DNA of 64,000 nucleotides from assembly GCA_000621185.1 (NCBI GenBank), contig JHYZ01000018.1, positions 1 through 64,000 on the forward strand, written 5' to 3'. Below the pieces are notes generated by a model. It did not search any database and was not told the DNA's origin. It saw only the letters and a list, made by a program, of their open reading frames with translations. Position numbers and translations under genes: made by a program. Positions 18,851 to 28,479 of the stretch are shown piece after piece. How positions within the stretch are numbered: the first letter of the stretch is position 1; each line of letters starts with the position of its first letter. Source of the DNA: Franconibacter pulveris DSM 19144. Lineage in GTDB: Bacteria; Pseudomonadota; Gammaproteobacteria; Enterobacterales; Enterobacteriaceae.

Positions 18851-21148
18851 TTAAAGCAACTCGAAAGCGCCCTGCTTCACGCGGGCGGAATCCAGCCCGA
18901 TGAAGACGTTGAATTTGCCCGGTTCAGCGTCGTACTTCATGCGCGCATTCCAGAACTTCAGCGCTTCGACGTCAATCGGGAAGCTGACGGTCTGGCTTTC
19001 GCCAGGCTTCAACGTCACTTTCTCAAAGCCGCGCAGCTGCTTCACCGGACGGCTGATAGAGGCGGTCACGTCCTGCAGATACATTTGCACCGCCGTCGCC
19101 CCTTCCCGCTTGCCGGTGTTAGTGACCGTGACGCTTGCGGTAATGCTGCCGTCGCGCTTCATGGTCGGCGCGGAGAGCTTCACGTCAGAGACGCTGAAAG
19201 TGGTGTAGCTCAGGCCGTAACCGAACGGATAAAGCGGACCATTGGCTTCGTCAAAGTAGCGCGAGGTGTATTTGTTGGGGTTCTCCGGGTTATACGGGCG
19301 ACCGGTGTTCAGGTGGCTGTAGTAAACCGGGATCTGCCCGACGGAGCGCGGGAAGGACATCGGCAGCTTGCCGGAAGGGTTGTAGTCGCCGAACAGCACG
19401 TCGGCGATAGCGTTGCCGCCTTCAGTGCCCGCAAACCAGGTTTCCAGAATGGCGTCCGCCTGCTGGTTCTCTTTCACCAGCGCCAGCGGGCGGCCGTTCA
19501 TCAGCACCAGCACCAGCGGCTTGCCGGTCGCTTTCAGGGCCGCTATCAGGTCGCGCTGGCTTTGCGGAATAGTAAGGTCGGTGCGGCTCGACGCTTCATG
19601 CGCCATGCCCTGCGCCTCGCCCACAGCGGCCACTACCACATCCGCCTGCTCAGCCGCTTTCACCGCTTCGTCAATCATCGCCTGCGGCGTGCGCTCGTCC
19701 ACCTTTACCGCCTCTTCATATTTGTTGAGGAAGGCGACGATATCTTTATCGTTGGTCAGGTTGGCGCCCCTGGCGTAGATGATTTTCGCCTTGTCGCCCA
19801 CCGCATTTTGCATGCCGGTCAGCAGGGTCACGGACTGATCGACCACGCCCGCGGCGGACCAGCTGCCCATGATATCGCGCTTGCTGTCGGCAAGCGGCCC
19901 GACGAGCGCGATGGTGCCCGATTTTTTCAGCGGCAGCGTTTCAAGACGGTTTTTCAGCAGCACCATGCTTTCACGCGCCACCTTGCGGGCGTCGTCACGG
20001 TGCAGGCGGCTCTCCGCATTGGTGTCCTGCGGGTCGGACGCTTTCGGCCCGAGGTGGCTGTAGGGGTCGTTAAACAGGCCCATATCATATTTTACGTTCA
20101 GCACATGGCGGGCGGCTTCGTCCAGCTCCGCCATGGTGACTTTTCCGCTCTTGATAAGGTTCGGCAAATACTTGCTGTAGTACTCGTCGGCCATACTCAT
20201 GTCGACGCCCGATTTAATCGCCACGCGCACCGCGTCTTCCGGGTCGGAGGCAGTACCGTGCTTGATGAGTTCTTTAATAGCGCCATGATCGGAAATGGTG
20301 ATGCCCTTAAAGCCCCACTCGCCGCGCAGCAGATCTTTAAGCAACCACGGGTCGGAAGAGGCGGGCGAACCGTTCAGCGAGTTAAGGGCTATCATCACCC
20401 CGCCGCTGCCCGCGTCCAGCGCCGTTTTGTAAGGCGGCATGTAGTCATTGAAAAGGCGCTGCGGACTCATGTCTACGGTGTTGTACTCTTTCCCCCCTTC
20501 CACCGCGCCGTAGGCGGCGAAGTGCTTCACGCTGGTCATGACCGAGTAGCGGTCCGCCGGGCTTTTGCCCTGCATCGCCTCAACCATGGTTTTGCCCATC
20601 ATGGCGGTAAGGTAAGTGTCTTCGCCAAATCCTTCCGAGCCGCGGCCCCAGCGCGGGTCGCGCGAAACGTCCACCATCGGCGCCCAGGTCATGTTCAGGC
20701 CGTCGTCCGCCGCTTCATAGGCAGAAACGCGGCCTACATTTTTCACCGTCTCCAGGTTAAAGGTGGAAGCGAGGCCAAGGCTAATCGGGAAAACGGTGCG
20801 CTGGCCGTGCACGACGTCATAGGCGAAGAAGAGCGGAATTTTGGTGCGGCTCAGTTCCATCACCTGGTCCTGCATCACGCGAATATCCGGGCGGGTGACG
20901 GTGTTGAAAATCGCCCCCACCTGGCCATTTTTAATCATTTCTCGAACGGCTTCTTTTGGGGTATCCGGACCGACGCTGATTAACCGCAACTGGCCGATTT
21001 TCTCATCGACCGTCATTTTTTTGAGCAAATCGGTTACAAACGCATCCCGCGCTTCGGGCGTCAGCGGGTGGTTGCCGAACATATCGGAAGCCAGAGCCGG
21101 TTGCAGCGCAAGGCTTACGGCCACACCTACAGAACAAAGCCATTTCAT
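18851..21148 (-). CDS. bglX: periplasmic beta-glucosidase BglX
   Basis: 765 residues, the same as E. coli BglX, a family GH3 glycosidase that trims beta-glucosides in the periplasm. Signal peptide MKWLCSVGVAVSLALQPALA; (alpha/beta)8 domain with the nucleophile Asp in KGITISDHGAIKEL; alpha/beta sandwich domain with SRTDLTIPQSQ; C-terminal fibronectin-III-like domain (TNTGKREGATAVQMYLQD). ATG 21148 is chosen by the signal peptide; the open frame upstream to 21292 has no homology. It is divergent from dld. Confidence 0.97.
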   Translation of the reverse strand: MKWLCSVGVAVSLALQPALASDMFGNHPLTPEARDAFVTDLLKKMTVDEKIGQLRLISVGPDTPKEAVREMIKNGQVGAIFNTVTRPDIRVMQDQVMELSRTKIPLFFAYDVVHGQRTVFPISLGLASTFNLETVKNVGRVSAYEAADDGLNMTWAPMVDVSRDPRWGRGSEGFGEDTYLTAMMGKTMVEAMQGKSPADRYSVMTSVKHFAAYGAVEGGKEYNTVDMSPQRLFNDYMPPYKTALDAGSGGVMIALNSLNGSPASSDPWLLKDLLRGEWGFKGITISDHGAIKELIKHGTASDPEDAVRVAIKSGVDMSMADEYYSKYLPNLIKSGKVTMAELDEAARHVLNVKYDMGLFNDPYSHLGPKASDPQDTNAESRLHRDDARKVARESMVLLKNRLETLPLKKSGTIALVGPLADSKRDIMGSWSAAGVVDQSVTLLTGMQNAVGDKAKIIYARGANLTNDKDIVAFLNKYEEAVKVDERTPQAMIDEAVKAAEQADVVVAAVGEAQGMAHEASSRTDLTIPQSQRDLIAALKATGKPLVLVLMNGRPLALVKENQQADAILETWFAGTEGGNAIADVLFGDYNPSGKLPMSFPRSVGQIPVYYSHLNTGRPYNPENPNKYTSRYFDEANGPLYPFGYGLSYTTFSVSDVKLSAPTMKRDGSITASVTVTNTGKREGATAVQMYLQDVTASISRPVKQLRGFEKVTLKPGESQTVSFPIDVEALKFWNARMKYDAEPGKFNVFIGLDSARVKQGAFELL

Positions 21149-21345
21149 AGGATTAACTCTCTTAGGTAAACATCCGCCTCGCGAACCGAGGCGGTGAAAA
21201 TCAGACACGCAGTGTGCCATAAGCATAACAAGGTAAGAAGATTCCTCTCGATTTGTACGCTGATTTTTCGACGTTTTAAGACTCCTGACCAAATTCAGCG
21301 CTATGCTTAGAGACGATGATTTTTACCCGCCACAAGGAGTGGAAC

Positions 21346-23097
21346 ATGTCCCTTAGCGCACAGCACAATCCGCATCCCTTTATCACCGAATTAACCCGTC
21401 TCGTTGGCGCCAACCAACTGTTGACCGACCCGGCGAAAACCGCCCGCTATCGCAAAGGCTTCCGCTCAGGCCAGGGCGACGCGCTGGCCGTGGTTTTTCC
21501 GGGTACGCTGCTCGAATTATGGCGCGTTCTGAACGCCTGCGTGCAACATGACAAAATTATTCTTATGCAGGCGGCCAATACCGGCCTGACGGAAGGCTCC
21601 ACGCCGAACGGCAACGACTATGACCGTGAAATCGTCATTATCAGCACGCTGCGCCTGGACAAACTGCACTTGCTGGATAACGGCAAACAGGTTCTGGCTT
21701 ACCCCGGCACCACCCTCTATCAGCTGGAAAAAGCCCTGAAGCCGCTCGGGCGCGAGCCGCACTCGGTGATCGGCTCCTCCTGCATCGGCGCGTCGGTGAT
21801 TGGCGGGATTTGCAATAACTCCGGCGGCGCGCTGGTGCATCGCGGCCCCGCTTATACTGAAATGTCGCTTTACGCGCAAATCGACGCGCAAGGGAAACTG
21901 CACCTGGTCAACCATCTTGGCATCGATCTGGGCGCGACGCCGGAGCAGATCCTCGGCGCGCTGGATGACGATCGCCTGAAAGAGGACGCGGTGCGCTATG
22001 ACAACCGCCAGGCGTCGGATCATCACTATATCGAGCGCGTGCGCAACATTGAGGCTGACACCCCGGCGCGCTACAACGCCGATCCGGATCGCCTGTTTGA
22101 AGCCTCGGGCTGCGCCGGCAAGCTGGCGGTTTTCGCCGTGCGTCTGGACACGTTTGAAGCCGAGAAGCGCCAGGGGGTCTTTTATATCGGCACCAACCAG
22201 CCGGAAGTGCTGACCGAAATTCGCCGCCATATTCTGGCGAACTTTAAAAACCTGCCGGTGGCCGGCGAATACATGCATCGCGACATCTATGACATCGCCG
22301 AGCGTTACGGCAAAGACACGTTCCTGATGATAGACAAGCTCGGGACCGACAAAATGCCGTTCTTCTTTACCGCCAAAGGCCGCACCGACGCCTGGCTGGA
22401 AAGGGTGCCGTTCGTGAAGCCGCACTTCACCGACCGCGTAATGCAGACGCTTGGCAATCTCTTCCCGCGCCATTTACCGCCGCGCATGAAAAGCTGGCGG
22501 GATAAATATGAACATCATCTGCTGCTGAAAATGGCGGGCGACGGCATTACCGAAGCGCGCGACTGGCTGGCGGACTATTTCAAAACCGCCGAAGGCGACG
22601 TGTTCGCCTGTACGGCGGAAGAAGGCAGTAAAGCGTTCCTGCACCGCTTCGCGGCGGCGGGCGCGGCGGTGCGCTACCACGCAGTACATGCCGATGAAGT
22701 GGAGGATATTCTGGCGCTGGATATCGCCCTGCGGCGTAACGATACCGACTGGTTTGAAACCCTGCCGCCGGAAATCGACAGCAAGCTGGTGCATAAGCTC
22801 TACTATGGCCACTTTTTCTGCCACGTTTTCCACCAGGATTACATTGTGAAAAAAGGGGTGGATGTGCATGAGCTTAAAGAGCAAATGCTCGCCCTGCTGC
22901 GCGAGCGCGGCGCGCAATACCCTGCCGAACATAACGTTGGCCACCTTTATGAAGCTCCGGCGAGCTTAAAACAATTTTATAAGGCGAACGATCCGACAAA
23001 CAGCATGAATCCCGGCATCGGCAAGACCAGCAAACAGAAATACTGGGGTGAAGAGGCTACAGGCTCTGAAGGTGCTGAGAAAACTGGGGCGATATAG
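21346..23097 (+). CDS. dld: quinone-dependent D-lactate dehydrogenase Dld
   Basis: A 583-residue peripheral membrane flavoenzyme that oxidises D-lactate to pyruvate and passes electrons to quinone. The FAD-binding PP loop is GLTEGSTPNGNDYDREIVIIS, followed by SVIGSSCIGASVIGGICNNSGGALV. The C-terminal cap and membrane-binding parts extend to PTNSMNPGIGKTSKQKYW. It is about 12 residues longer than the E. coli enzyme, mainly in a C-terminal tail. AAGGAG stands 6 bases before ATG 21346. Its product pyruvate is the signal sensed by BtsS in the same window. Confidence 0.97.
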   Translation: MSLSAQHNPHPFITELTRLVGANQLLTDPAKTARYRKGFRSGQGDALAVVFPGTLLELWRVLNACVQHDKIILMQAANTGLTEGSTPNGNDYDREIVIISTLRLDKLHLLDNGKQVLAYPGTTLYQLEKALKPLGREPHSVIGSSCIGASVIGGICNNSGGALVHRGPAYTEMSLYAQIDAQGKLHLVNHLGIDLGATPEQILGALDDDRLKEDAVRYDNRQASDHHYIERVRNIEADTPARYNADPDRLFEASGCAGKLAVFAVRLDTFEAEKRQGVFYIGTNQPEVLTEIRRHILANFKNLPVAGEYMHRDIYDIAERYGKDTFLMIDKLGTDKMPFFFTAKGRTDAWLERVPFVKPHFTDRVMQTLGNLFPRHLPPRMKSWRDKYEHHLLLKMAGDGITEARDWLADYFKTAEGDVFACTAEEGSKAFLHRFAAAGAAVRYHAVHADEVEDILALDIALRRNDTDWFETLPPEIDSKLVHKLYYGHFFCHVFHQDYIVKKGVDVHELKEQMLALLRERGAQYPAEHNVGHLYEAPASLKQFYKANDPTNSMNPGIGKTSKQKYWGEEATGSEGAEKTGAI

Positions 23098-23157
23098 TGC
23101 TCCCGGCAGCGTTCGCGCTGTTTTCCGCGTATTTTTCATACTAGAGTAACTGCTCCT

Positions 23158-23180
23158 GCCGCAGACGCCTTGTCTGCGGC
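23158..23180. other. hairpin between dld and a GNAT gene
   Basis: GCCGCAGAC-N5-GTCTGCGGC is a perfect 9-bp stem 27 bp before the GNAT start. No poly-T follows, so it may be a weak dld terminator or a structure in the leader of the next gene. Confidence 0.4.
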
Positions 23181-23206
23181 TCACACAGCAAGGGAAGGAG
23201 CATAAT

Positions 23207-23764
23207 ATGTCCGTTGTCGAAATCCTGCCGACGACTGAGATAGCAATCCGCGACGTTACAGCGGAAGACGTAGATGCTATTACCGCAATTTATGGCTGGC
23301 ACGTACGCCACGGGCGCGCCTCGTTTGAAGAGATGGCGCCGGACGCCGTGCAGATGGCCGAACGCATACAACAGATCCAGCGTCAGGGGCTGCCCTGGCT
23401 GGTCGCCACCCTGCACGGGGTGGTGGTAGGTTACTGTTACGCTACCCTTTACCGTTCCCGCCCCGCCTATCGCTATACGGTGGAAGAATCCATTTATGTG
23501 GAAAACAGTATGCGCGGACGCGGAATCGGCAGCGAGCTGCTGGCGGCGTTAATCCACCGCTGCGAGCAAGGCCCCTGGCGGCAGATTATTGCCGTTATTG
23601 GCGATGGCGAGAACAATCACGGATCGCATCGTTTACACCTGCAGCAGGGATTTGAGGTGGTGGGACACCTTAAGAGCGTAGGGTTCAAGCATGGCGACTG
23701 GCGCGATACGCTTATCATGCAGCGTCCACTCAATAAAGGCGACTGGACGCTGCCGGGCAATTAA
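23207..23764 (+). CDS. GNAT acetyltransferase, phosphinothricin/methionine-sulfone type
   Basis: A 185-residue acetyltransferase of the Pat/MddA branch. [31 protein letters not shown] is the family's start, [25 protein letters not shown] the substrate side, and [15 protein letters not shown] the acetyl-CoA loop. The ending ([24 protein letters not shown]) is also typical. The family N-acetylates L-phosphinothricin, methionine sulfone or related amino acids; the true substrate here is unknown. AAGGAG lies upstream of ATG 23207. The stop overlaps the convergent pbpG stop by 4 bp. It is not at this place in E. coli K-12. Confidence 0.88.
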   Translation: MSVVEILPTTEIAIRDVTAEDVDAITAIYGWHVRHGRASFEEMAPDAVQMAERIQQIQRQGLPWLVATLHGVVVGYCYATLYRSRPAYRYTVEESIYVENSMRGRGIGSELLAALIHRCEQGPWRQIIAVIGDGENNHGSHRLHLQQGFEVVGHLKSVGFKHGDWRDTLIMQRPLNKGDWTLPGN

Positions 23765-24708
23765 TCGTCCTGGGCGTCACCACCCGCGGCGCTGTTGCTT
23801 GCCATCTGCGCCGCTTTTTGCCGTTTATAGCTGAGGGCCGAGGCGGGAACCGGGGTCGCCTTGCCGGTTTCAAGCCAGGTGCGCAGGCGGCTGGCGTCGG
23901 CAAAGTGGGTATATTTGCCAAAGGCGTCCATGACCACCAGCGACACCGGTCGGCCTTTAATCACCGTACGCATCACCAGACAGTGGCCCGCCGCGTTAGT
24001 AAAGCCGGTTTTGGTCAGCTGAATATTCCAGTTCGGGCGATACACCAGGTGGTTAGTGTTGCGAAACGGCAGGGTATAGGCCGGATTCGAGAAGGTCGCC
24101 ATATCTTCATGCGTGGTGCTGAGCTGGCCTATTAGCGGATACTGCTTGCTGGCTATTAACAGCTTAGTCAGGTCGCGCGCCGTAGAGACGTTATGAATGG
24201 AAAGGCCTGTAGGCTCCACATAGCGGGTATGCGTCATCCCCAGTGCTTTCGCTTTCGCGTTCATGGCGCGGATAAACGCGTCATAGCCCCCCGGGTAATG
24301 GTGCGCAAGGCTCGCCGCCGCGCGGTTTTCCGAGGACATCAGCGCCAGCAGCAGCATATTCTTGCGGCTTATTTCGCTGTTGAGGCGCACGCGGGAATAG
24401 ACCCCTTTCATTTCCGGCGTATGGCTGATGTCGACCTTAAGCTTCTCATCCAGCGGCAGACGGGCGTCCAGCACCACCATTGCGGTCATCACTTTGGTAA
24501 TGGAGGCTATCGGGCGAACCAGATCGGGATGGCTCGAATAGAGCACCTTATTGGTATCAAGATCGACGATCATGGCGCTGCCGGAGGCGATCTCCGGCTG
24601 GGCCGCCGTTACGGCGGCGGGCGTTTTAGCGGCAACAGCTTGCGGCGCAAAAGGCGCGGCCAGCATCAGCGTCAGTGTAAACAGCGAAAGGCGAAATTTT
24701 ATCGGCAT
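23761..24708 (-). CDS. pbpG: D-alanyl-D-alanine endopeptidase PbpG (PBP7)
   Basis: A 315-residue periplasmic serine peptidase that cuts peptidoglycan cross-links. The signal peptide covers about residues 1-27 (ending APQAVAA). The penicillin-binding motifs are SITK (S-x-x-K, about residue 70), SSEN (S-x-N) and KTG (in [12 protein letters not shown]). Length is close to E. coli PBP7. It is followed on the same strand by no close partner; yohC lies 170 bp upstream. Confidence 0.95.
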   Translation of the reverse strand: MPIKFRLSLFTLTLMLAAPFAPQAVAAKTPAAVTAAQPEIASGSAMIVDLDTNKVLYSSHPDLVRPIASITKVMTAMVVLDARLPLDEKLKVDISHTPEMKGVYSRVRLNSEISRKNMLLLALMSSENRAAASLAHHYPGGYDAFIRAMNAKAKALGMTHTRYVEPTGLSIHNVSTARDLTKLLIASKQYPLIGQLSTTHEDMATFSNPAYTLPFRNTNHLVYRPNWNIQLTKTGFTNAAGHCLVMRTVIKGRPVSLVVMDAFGKYTHFADASRLRTWLETGKATPVPASALSYKRQKAAQMASNSAAGGDAQDD

Positions 24709-24846
24709 GGTGTTTGTTCAGATTATTATTCACAAGCGTAATGACGCACACCGCAACCGTTTAGAAAATCAATAACGGCAGCAGGCGCCGCATGATACTC
24801 CGGCGTACCGCTACACCGCTACTGGAGAATCGTGTCGAAAGCTTAC

Positions 24847-24870
24847 GTTGCTGGCGATGAAGCCAGCAAC
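24847..24870 (-). terminator. terminator-like hairpin after yohC
   Basis: GTTGCTGGC-N6-GCCAGCAAC, a 9-bp perfect stem 9 bp beyond the yohC stop; only a poor T-run follows on the minus strand. Confidence 0.5.
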
Positions 24871-24878
24871 GCGCCCCC

Positions 24879-25466
24879 TCAGAATAGCCGATAGCCGTAA
24901 CCCCACAGCACCACGGTTAACGCCAGCAGAACTTCCAGCACCAGCACGCCGATGGCGAGTGTCGAACCGGAAAAATTAAGCCCCTCTTCCCGGTTGATAT
25001 TAAGGAAGGTTGGAATGCCGACATAAAGCAGATAGCCGGTATAAAACAGCGCAACGGTGCCTACCAGAGCGCACAGCCATACGACCGGATAAAGCGCCAC
25101 TATGCCGCTTAAAAAGAGCGGCGTGGCGACATAGCCGGCAAAGACCATGCAGCGCGCCAGCGAAGGACGTTGCGGCAGGCTGCGCGCCATCCACCAGATA
25201 ACGCGGCCCATGACAGCCACGCCCGCCAGCATCAGCGCGTAGAAGAGAATCGCCAGCGCGAAACCGGTGCCGAGCGAGAGCCGTACGATGTTGCCATCGT
25301 CAAAATCCCAGCCAATCTGCGTCGTGCCGATAAAGGCGCAGACCACCGGGATTGCGGCCATTAACAAAACATGATGGGTGTAGTGATGCGAAACGGTTTC
25401 GTTTTCGCGCCGGATACTTTGCATTTCACGATCGGGATGGGAGAAGAGTCCCCAGACATGGTTCAT
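24879..25466 (-). CDS. yohC: Yip1-family inner membrane protein YohC
   Basis: A 195-residue membrane protein with five predicted helices, nearly identical in pattern to E. coli YohC (MNHVWGLFSHPDREMQSIRRENETVSHHYTHH at the start, LLALTVVLWGYGYRLF at the end). The family (Yip1 domain) has no settled function in bacteria. It is preceded by an AT-rich leader and is divergent from yohD. Confidence 0.93.
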   Translation of the reverse strand: MNHVWGLFSHPDREMQSIRRENETVSHHYTHHVLLMAAIPVVCAFIGTTQIGWDFDDGNIVRLSLGTGFALAILFYALMLAGVAVMGRVIWWMARSLPQRPSLARCMVFAGYVATPLFLSGIVALYPVVWLCALVGTVALFYTGYLLYVGIPTFLNINREEGLNFSGSTLAIGVLVLEVLLALTVVLWGYGYRLF

Positions 25467-25633
25467 ATAGCCCCCTTAGTTGCTTAAGCAACGCGCTGTT
25501 AAGTATAACGCACGCGGCGATTAAAAAATAAACAGAGCGCATTTTCCAGGCGGGCAGACCCTTCGTTGAAGGCGCAGTGAATATCAGGGTGTATGCTTTA
25601 AAGAAAGCCTTACGAGGAGAGCTGATTACACTT

Positions 25634-26209
25634 ATGGATATCAACGCGTTAATTGCCCAGTACGGCTACGCGGCGCTGCTGATTGGCAGCCTTGCGGAAG
25701 GCGAGACCATTACGCTTTTAGGCGGAGTGGCCGCGCATCAGGGATTGCTTAAGTTCCCGCTGGCGGTGCTGGCGGTGGCGCTGGGCGGCATGATTGGCGA
25801 TCAGGCGCTTTACCTTTTCGGCCGCCGCTTCGGCAACCGCGCGCTGACGCGCTTCTCACGTCATCAGAAAAAGATCGATCGCGCCCAGCGGCTGATTTTG
25901 CGTTATCCGGTGTGGTTTGTTATCGGCACGCGCTTTATGTATGGTTTTCGCGTTATCGGCCCGCTATTGATTGGCGCCAGCCGCGTGCCGCCAAAGCTGT
26001 TTATTCCGCTGAATATTGCAGGCGCGCTGCTGTGGGCGCTGATTTTCACCACGCTTGGCTACCTGGGTGGCGAGGTGATAGCCCCCTGGCTTGCGCGCGT
26101 CGACCAGCATCTGAAGCATTATATCTGGGTGGCATTGGCGGTCGCGATTGTGGTGCTGCTGCGCCTCTTCTTAAAGCGGCGCAGCAGACGGCGGGAAAAT
26201 CAGGACTGA
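25634..26209 (+). CDS. yohD: DedA-family membrane protein YohD
   Basis: A 191-residue inner-membrane protein of the DedA/SNARE-associated family, implicated in lipid-carrier (undecaprenyl phosphate) or phospholipid flipping and proton-gradient upkeep. It contains the family motifs ETITLLGGVAAHQG, GGMIGDQALYLFGRRFG and GTRFMYGFRVIGPLLIG. ATG 25634 is chosen by homology to E. coli YohD (MDLNTLISQYG). An upstream in-frame codon at 25577 lacks support. It ends in a basic tail (KRRSRRRENQD) and overlaps the convergent yohF by 10 bp. Confidence 0.93.
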   Translation: MDINALIAQYGYAALLIGSLAEGETITLLGGVAAHQGLLKFPLAVLAVALGGMIGDQALYLFGRRFGNRALTRFSRHQKKIDRAQRLILRYPVWFVIGTRFMYGFRVIGPLLIGASRVPPKLFIPLNIAGALLWALIFTTLGYLGGEVIAPWLARVDQHLKHYIWVALAVAIVVLLRLFLKRRSRRRENQD

Positions 26210-26973
26210 GGTTTGAACTGCGGGTTGGCGAGCATAAAGCCGCCATCGACGATAAACGACTGGCCGGTGGTATAGCTGGCGTCTTCAGAACAAAGCCATG
26301 CCACCAGACTTGCGATTTCTTTGGTCTCGCCCGGACGCGCCAGCGGCACGTTCGGCAGCGAACCCGGTTCGGCGTCCCCTTCATCCATGTCGTTCATCGG
26401 CGTCGCAATCGCGCCCGGCGCCACCGCGTTCACAAGTATGTTGTAACTAACAAGCTCCAGCGCCATCGATTTGGTCAGACCGCCAAGCGCATGTTTCGCG
26501 GCGGTGTAAGCGCTCGCCTCCGGCAGCGGCGTATGTTCATGCACCGAGGTGATGTTAACGATACGACCGCCCTGCCCCTGCTTCACCATCGCCCGGGCGG
26601 CAATTTGCGAGCAAAGAAAAGCGCCATGCACGTCTACCGTAAATATTTGCTGCCAGTCGTTGAAATCCACCTCAAGGAAGGGCGCTTTGTTCATGGCGCC
26701 AGCGTTGTTCACAAGCGCATCAATGCGACCAAAGCGGTCAATCAACTCCTGAATGGCGTTCGCCCCTTCCGGCAGGTTGCTCAGGTTGAGCTGGATAAGC
26801 TCGGCGCGCCGACCAAAGCTTTCCACTTCTTTCGCCGTCTCCTTCGCCCCAGCGTCATCTTTATGCCAGGTGATGCCAACGTCATACCCCTGCTTTGCAA
26901 GGTAAATCGCGCACTTCTTGCCTATACCCGAATCTGACGCTGTAACAATCGCCACCTTGTTTGCAGAACTCAT
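26200..26973 (-). CDS. yohF: SDR-family oxidoreductase YohF
   Basis: A 257-residue short-chain dehydrogenase. The NAD(P)-binding loop is TASDSGIGK (in place of TGxxxGIG), followed by NNAG (LVNNAGAMNK), the catalytic Ser in NITSVHEH and Tyr/Lys in SAYTAAKHALG. The C-terminal EDASYTTGQSFIVDGGFML is the usual family ending. The substrate is unknown, as for E. coli YohF (annotated as an acetoin-reductase-like enzyme). It is followed by yohD in convergent orientation. Confidence 0.92.
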   Translation of the reverse strand: MSSANKVAIVTASDSGIGKKCAIYLAKQGYDVGITWHKDDAGAKETAKEVESFGRRAELIQLNLSNLPEGANAIQELIDRFGRIDALVNNAGAMNKAPFLEVDFNDWQQIFTVDVHGAFLCSQIAARAMVKQGQGGRIVNITSVHEHTPLPEASAYTAAKHALGGLTKSMALELVSYNILVNAVAPGAIATPMNDMDEGDAEPGSLPNVPLARPGETKEIASLVAWLCSEDASYTTGQSFIVDGGFMLANPQFKPQS

Positions 26974-27054
26974 TGCGACCTCCGGTGTTTTCCATAGAAG
27001 GAGTAAGTATAGGAGAGCGATGAGAACTGACCGGGTAAAGGGAAGATACGCGTT

Positions 27055-27624
27055 TCAGCCCGCCTGCAGCAGGGGCTCAAGCGCCAGCCATTCCCGCAGC
27101 AGAGCAACGGCCGCGTTGCCGTTACCCTCGCGCTGCGCCATCACAATGGCTCCGTCCACCAGCAGAGCCACACGCTGCGCCAACTGCCTGCCCTGCGGCG
27201 TATCCGGCAGGTGAGCGGCAAGCGCCTGCGTCATCTCTTCTTTATGAGCGCGTATCAACGCGAGGCTCTCCGGCAGCGCCTGGGCAAGCTCGACCGTCGT
27301 GTTAATAAAGGCGCACCCCCGGTAGTGCTCGTCGGCAAACCACTGTTCCAGGGTTGCAGACAGCCCGGCGGCAAGCGAGCCGCCTTGCTGTCGCTGCGCG
27401 GCAAGCGACTGGCGAAACCAGCTTATCCAGCGCTCGTGGCGATACTGCAAAAAAGCGAGGATTAAGTCATTTTTTGCCGGAAAGTGCCGGTAAAAAGTCA
27501 CTTTTGTTACGCCCGCCTCTTTAATGATGCGGTCGATGCCTGTGGCGCGAATGCCTTCACGGTAGAAGAGATCGTGCGCCGTTGCGAGGATGCGCTCGCG
27601 AGCGCTTACGTTTTCACTGGTCAT
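27055..27624 (-). CDS. TetR/AcrR-family repressor
   Basis: A 189-residue regulator. The N-terminal HTH is textbook (ERILATAHDLFYREGIRATGIDRIIKEAGVTKVTFYRHFPAKNDL). The C-terminal ligand domain contains YRGCAFINTTVELAQ, common in TetR proteins that answer small electrophilic or aromatic compounds. ATG 27624 is preceded by AAGGAG; an upstream in-frame start at 27663 would place the first codons inside an operator and is rejected. It faces an NTF2-like gene over 105 bp holding two matching palindromes, so it very likely represses both genes. Confidence 0.9.
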   Translation of the reverse strand: MTSENVSARERILATAHDLFYREGIRATGIDRIIKEAGVTKVTFYRHFPAKNDLILAFLQYRHERWISWFRQSLAAQRQQGGSLAAGLSATLEQWFADEHYRGCAFINTTVELAQALPESLALIRAHKEEMTQALAAHLPDTPQGRQLAQRVALLVDGAIVMAQREGNGNAAVALLREWLALEPLLQAG

Positions 27625-27654
27625 TTTGGCTCCTTGTGTAAAGAGTATCACGCA

Positions 27655-27674
27655 TGTAGACAATTCTGTCTACA
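27655..27674. promoter_or_regulatory. TetR operator 1
   Basis: TGTAGACA-N4-TGTCTACA, perfect 8-bp arms, 31 bp before the TetR start. The same arms recur in operator 2, 34 bp away centre to centre (about three helical turns). Confidence 0.75.
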
Positions 27675-27688
27675 TGTGCCAGATTAGA

Positions 27689-27708
27689 TGTAGACAGACC
27701 TGTCTACC
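27689..27708. promoter_or_regulatory. TetR operator 2
   Basis: TGTAGACA-N4-TGTCTACC, 7 of 8 arm positions matching, 22 bp before the NTF2-like gene. With operator 1 it forms a double-operator control region between divergent genes. Confidence 0.75.
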
Positions 27709-27729
27709 ACCCTAAAGAGGAGCACCATC

Positions 27730-28197
27730 ATGGAAATCCGCCCGCCTTTGCCGCCTTTTACCCGCGAGTCGGCTATTGAGAAAACCCGTCTGGCGGAAGA
27801 CGCCTGGAATAGCCGCGATCCGCTGCGCGTTTCCCAGGTTTATACGCCCGATACGCGCTGGCGCAACCGCAATGAAACCGTTATCGGTCGCGATCGGGTT
27901 GTCGGGTTTTTACAACGCAAATGGGCACGGGAACTGGAGTACCGGCTGATCAAGGAGCTCTGGGCGTTCGAAGGCAACCGCATCGCGGTGCGGTTTGCTT
28001 ACGAATGGCACGACGACTCCGGCACCTGGTATCGCAGCTATGGCAACGAAAACTGGGAGTTTAACGAGCAAGGACTGATGGCGCGCCGCTTCGCCTGTAT
28101 CAACGACCAACCGATAACAGAAAGCGAGCGCCGCTTTTTCTGGCCTCTGGGTCGTCGCCCGGACGATCATCCGGGCCTGAGCGAATGCGGGTTTTAA
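27730..28197 (+). CDS. NTF2-like/DUF1348 protein, predicted TetR target
   Basis: A 155-residue cytoplasmic protein of the DUF1348 (SnoaL/NTF2-like) family. The family signatures are [31 protein letters not shown], then [36 protein letters not shown] and [19 protein letters not shown]2 folds make a small cone-shaped pocket; the ligand or reaction is not known. AAGAGGAG precedes the ATG. It is the only gene downstream of the double operator on this strand before yohP, suggesting induction by the ligand of the TetR protein. Confidence 0.85.
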   Translation: MEIRPPLPPFTRESAIEKTRLAEDAWNSRDPLRVSQVYTPDTRWRNRNETVIGRDRVVGFLQRKWARELEYRLIKELWAFEGNRIAVRFAYEWHDDSGTWYRSYGNENWEFNEQGLMARRFACINDQPITESERRFFWPLGRRPDDHPGLSECGF

Positions 28198-28361
28198 TAC
28201 CGGAGCGCGTAAAAACAGACGTTAATCTGGCAGGGCAGCGTGGGTCAGATCTGTCTGTTTTTCGCGCAACCAGGCCGCACCGACACGGCAAGCTCGCCAT
28301 GAAAGACTACGCTTTCCTTGTAGCATCAATATTTTGCTCATTACCACAAGGAGAATTAGAG

Positions 28362-28448
28362 ATGATGAAGCTACTGCTGTGGGCCATTCTGATTATTTTT
28401 ATTATCGGGTTACTGGTGGTCACGGGCGTCTTTAAGATGATCTTCTGA
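28362..28448 (+). CDS. yohP: small membrane protein YohP
   Basis: A 28-residue membrane peptide whose end FIIGLLVVTGVFKMIF is almost the E. coli YohP sequence (FLIGLLVVTGVFKMIF). E. coli YohP has 27 residues; the ATG at 28365 would give exactly that, but AAGGAG (28348-28353) is better placed for the ATG at 28362. In E. coli it is a stress-related protein reported to insert post-translationally. It is too short for routine gene finding. Confidence 0.9.
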   Translation: MMKLLLWAILIIFIIGLLVVTGVFKMIF

Positions 28449-28479
28449 CCAGCAGGGCGCCGCCTGCGCGGCGGCGTCC

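Noticed and set aside
18839-20983. 714-codon open frame on the plus strand opposite bglX
   Set aside because: GC-rich antisense shadow of a well-conserved enzyme; Arg/His-rich translation with no signal, motif or ribosome site.
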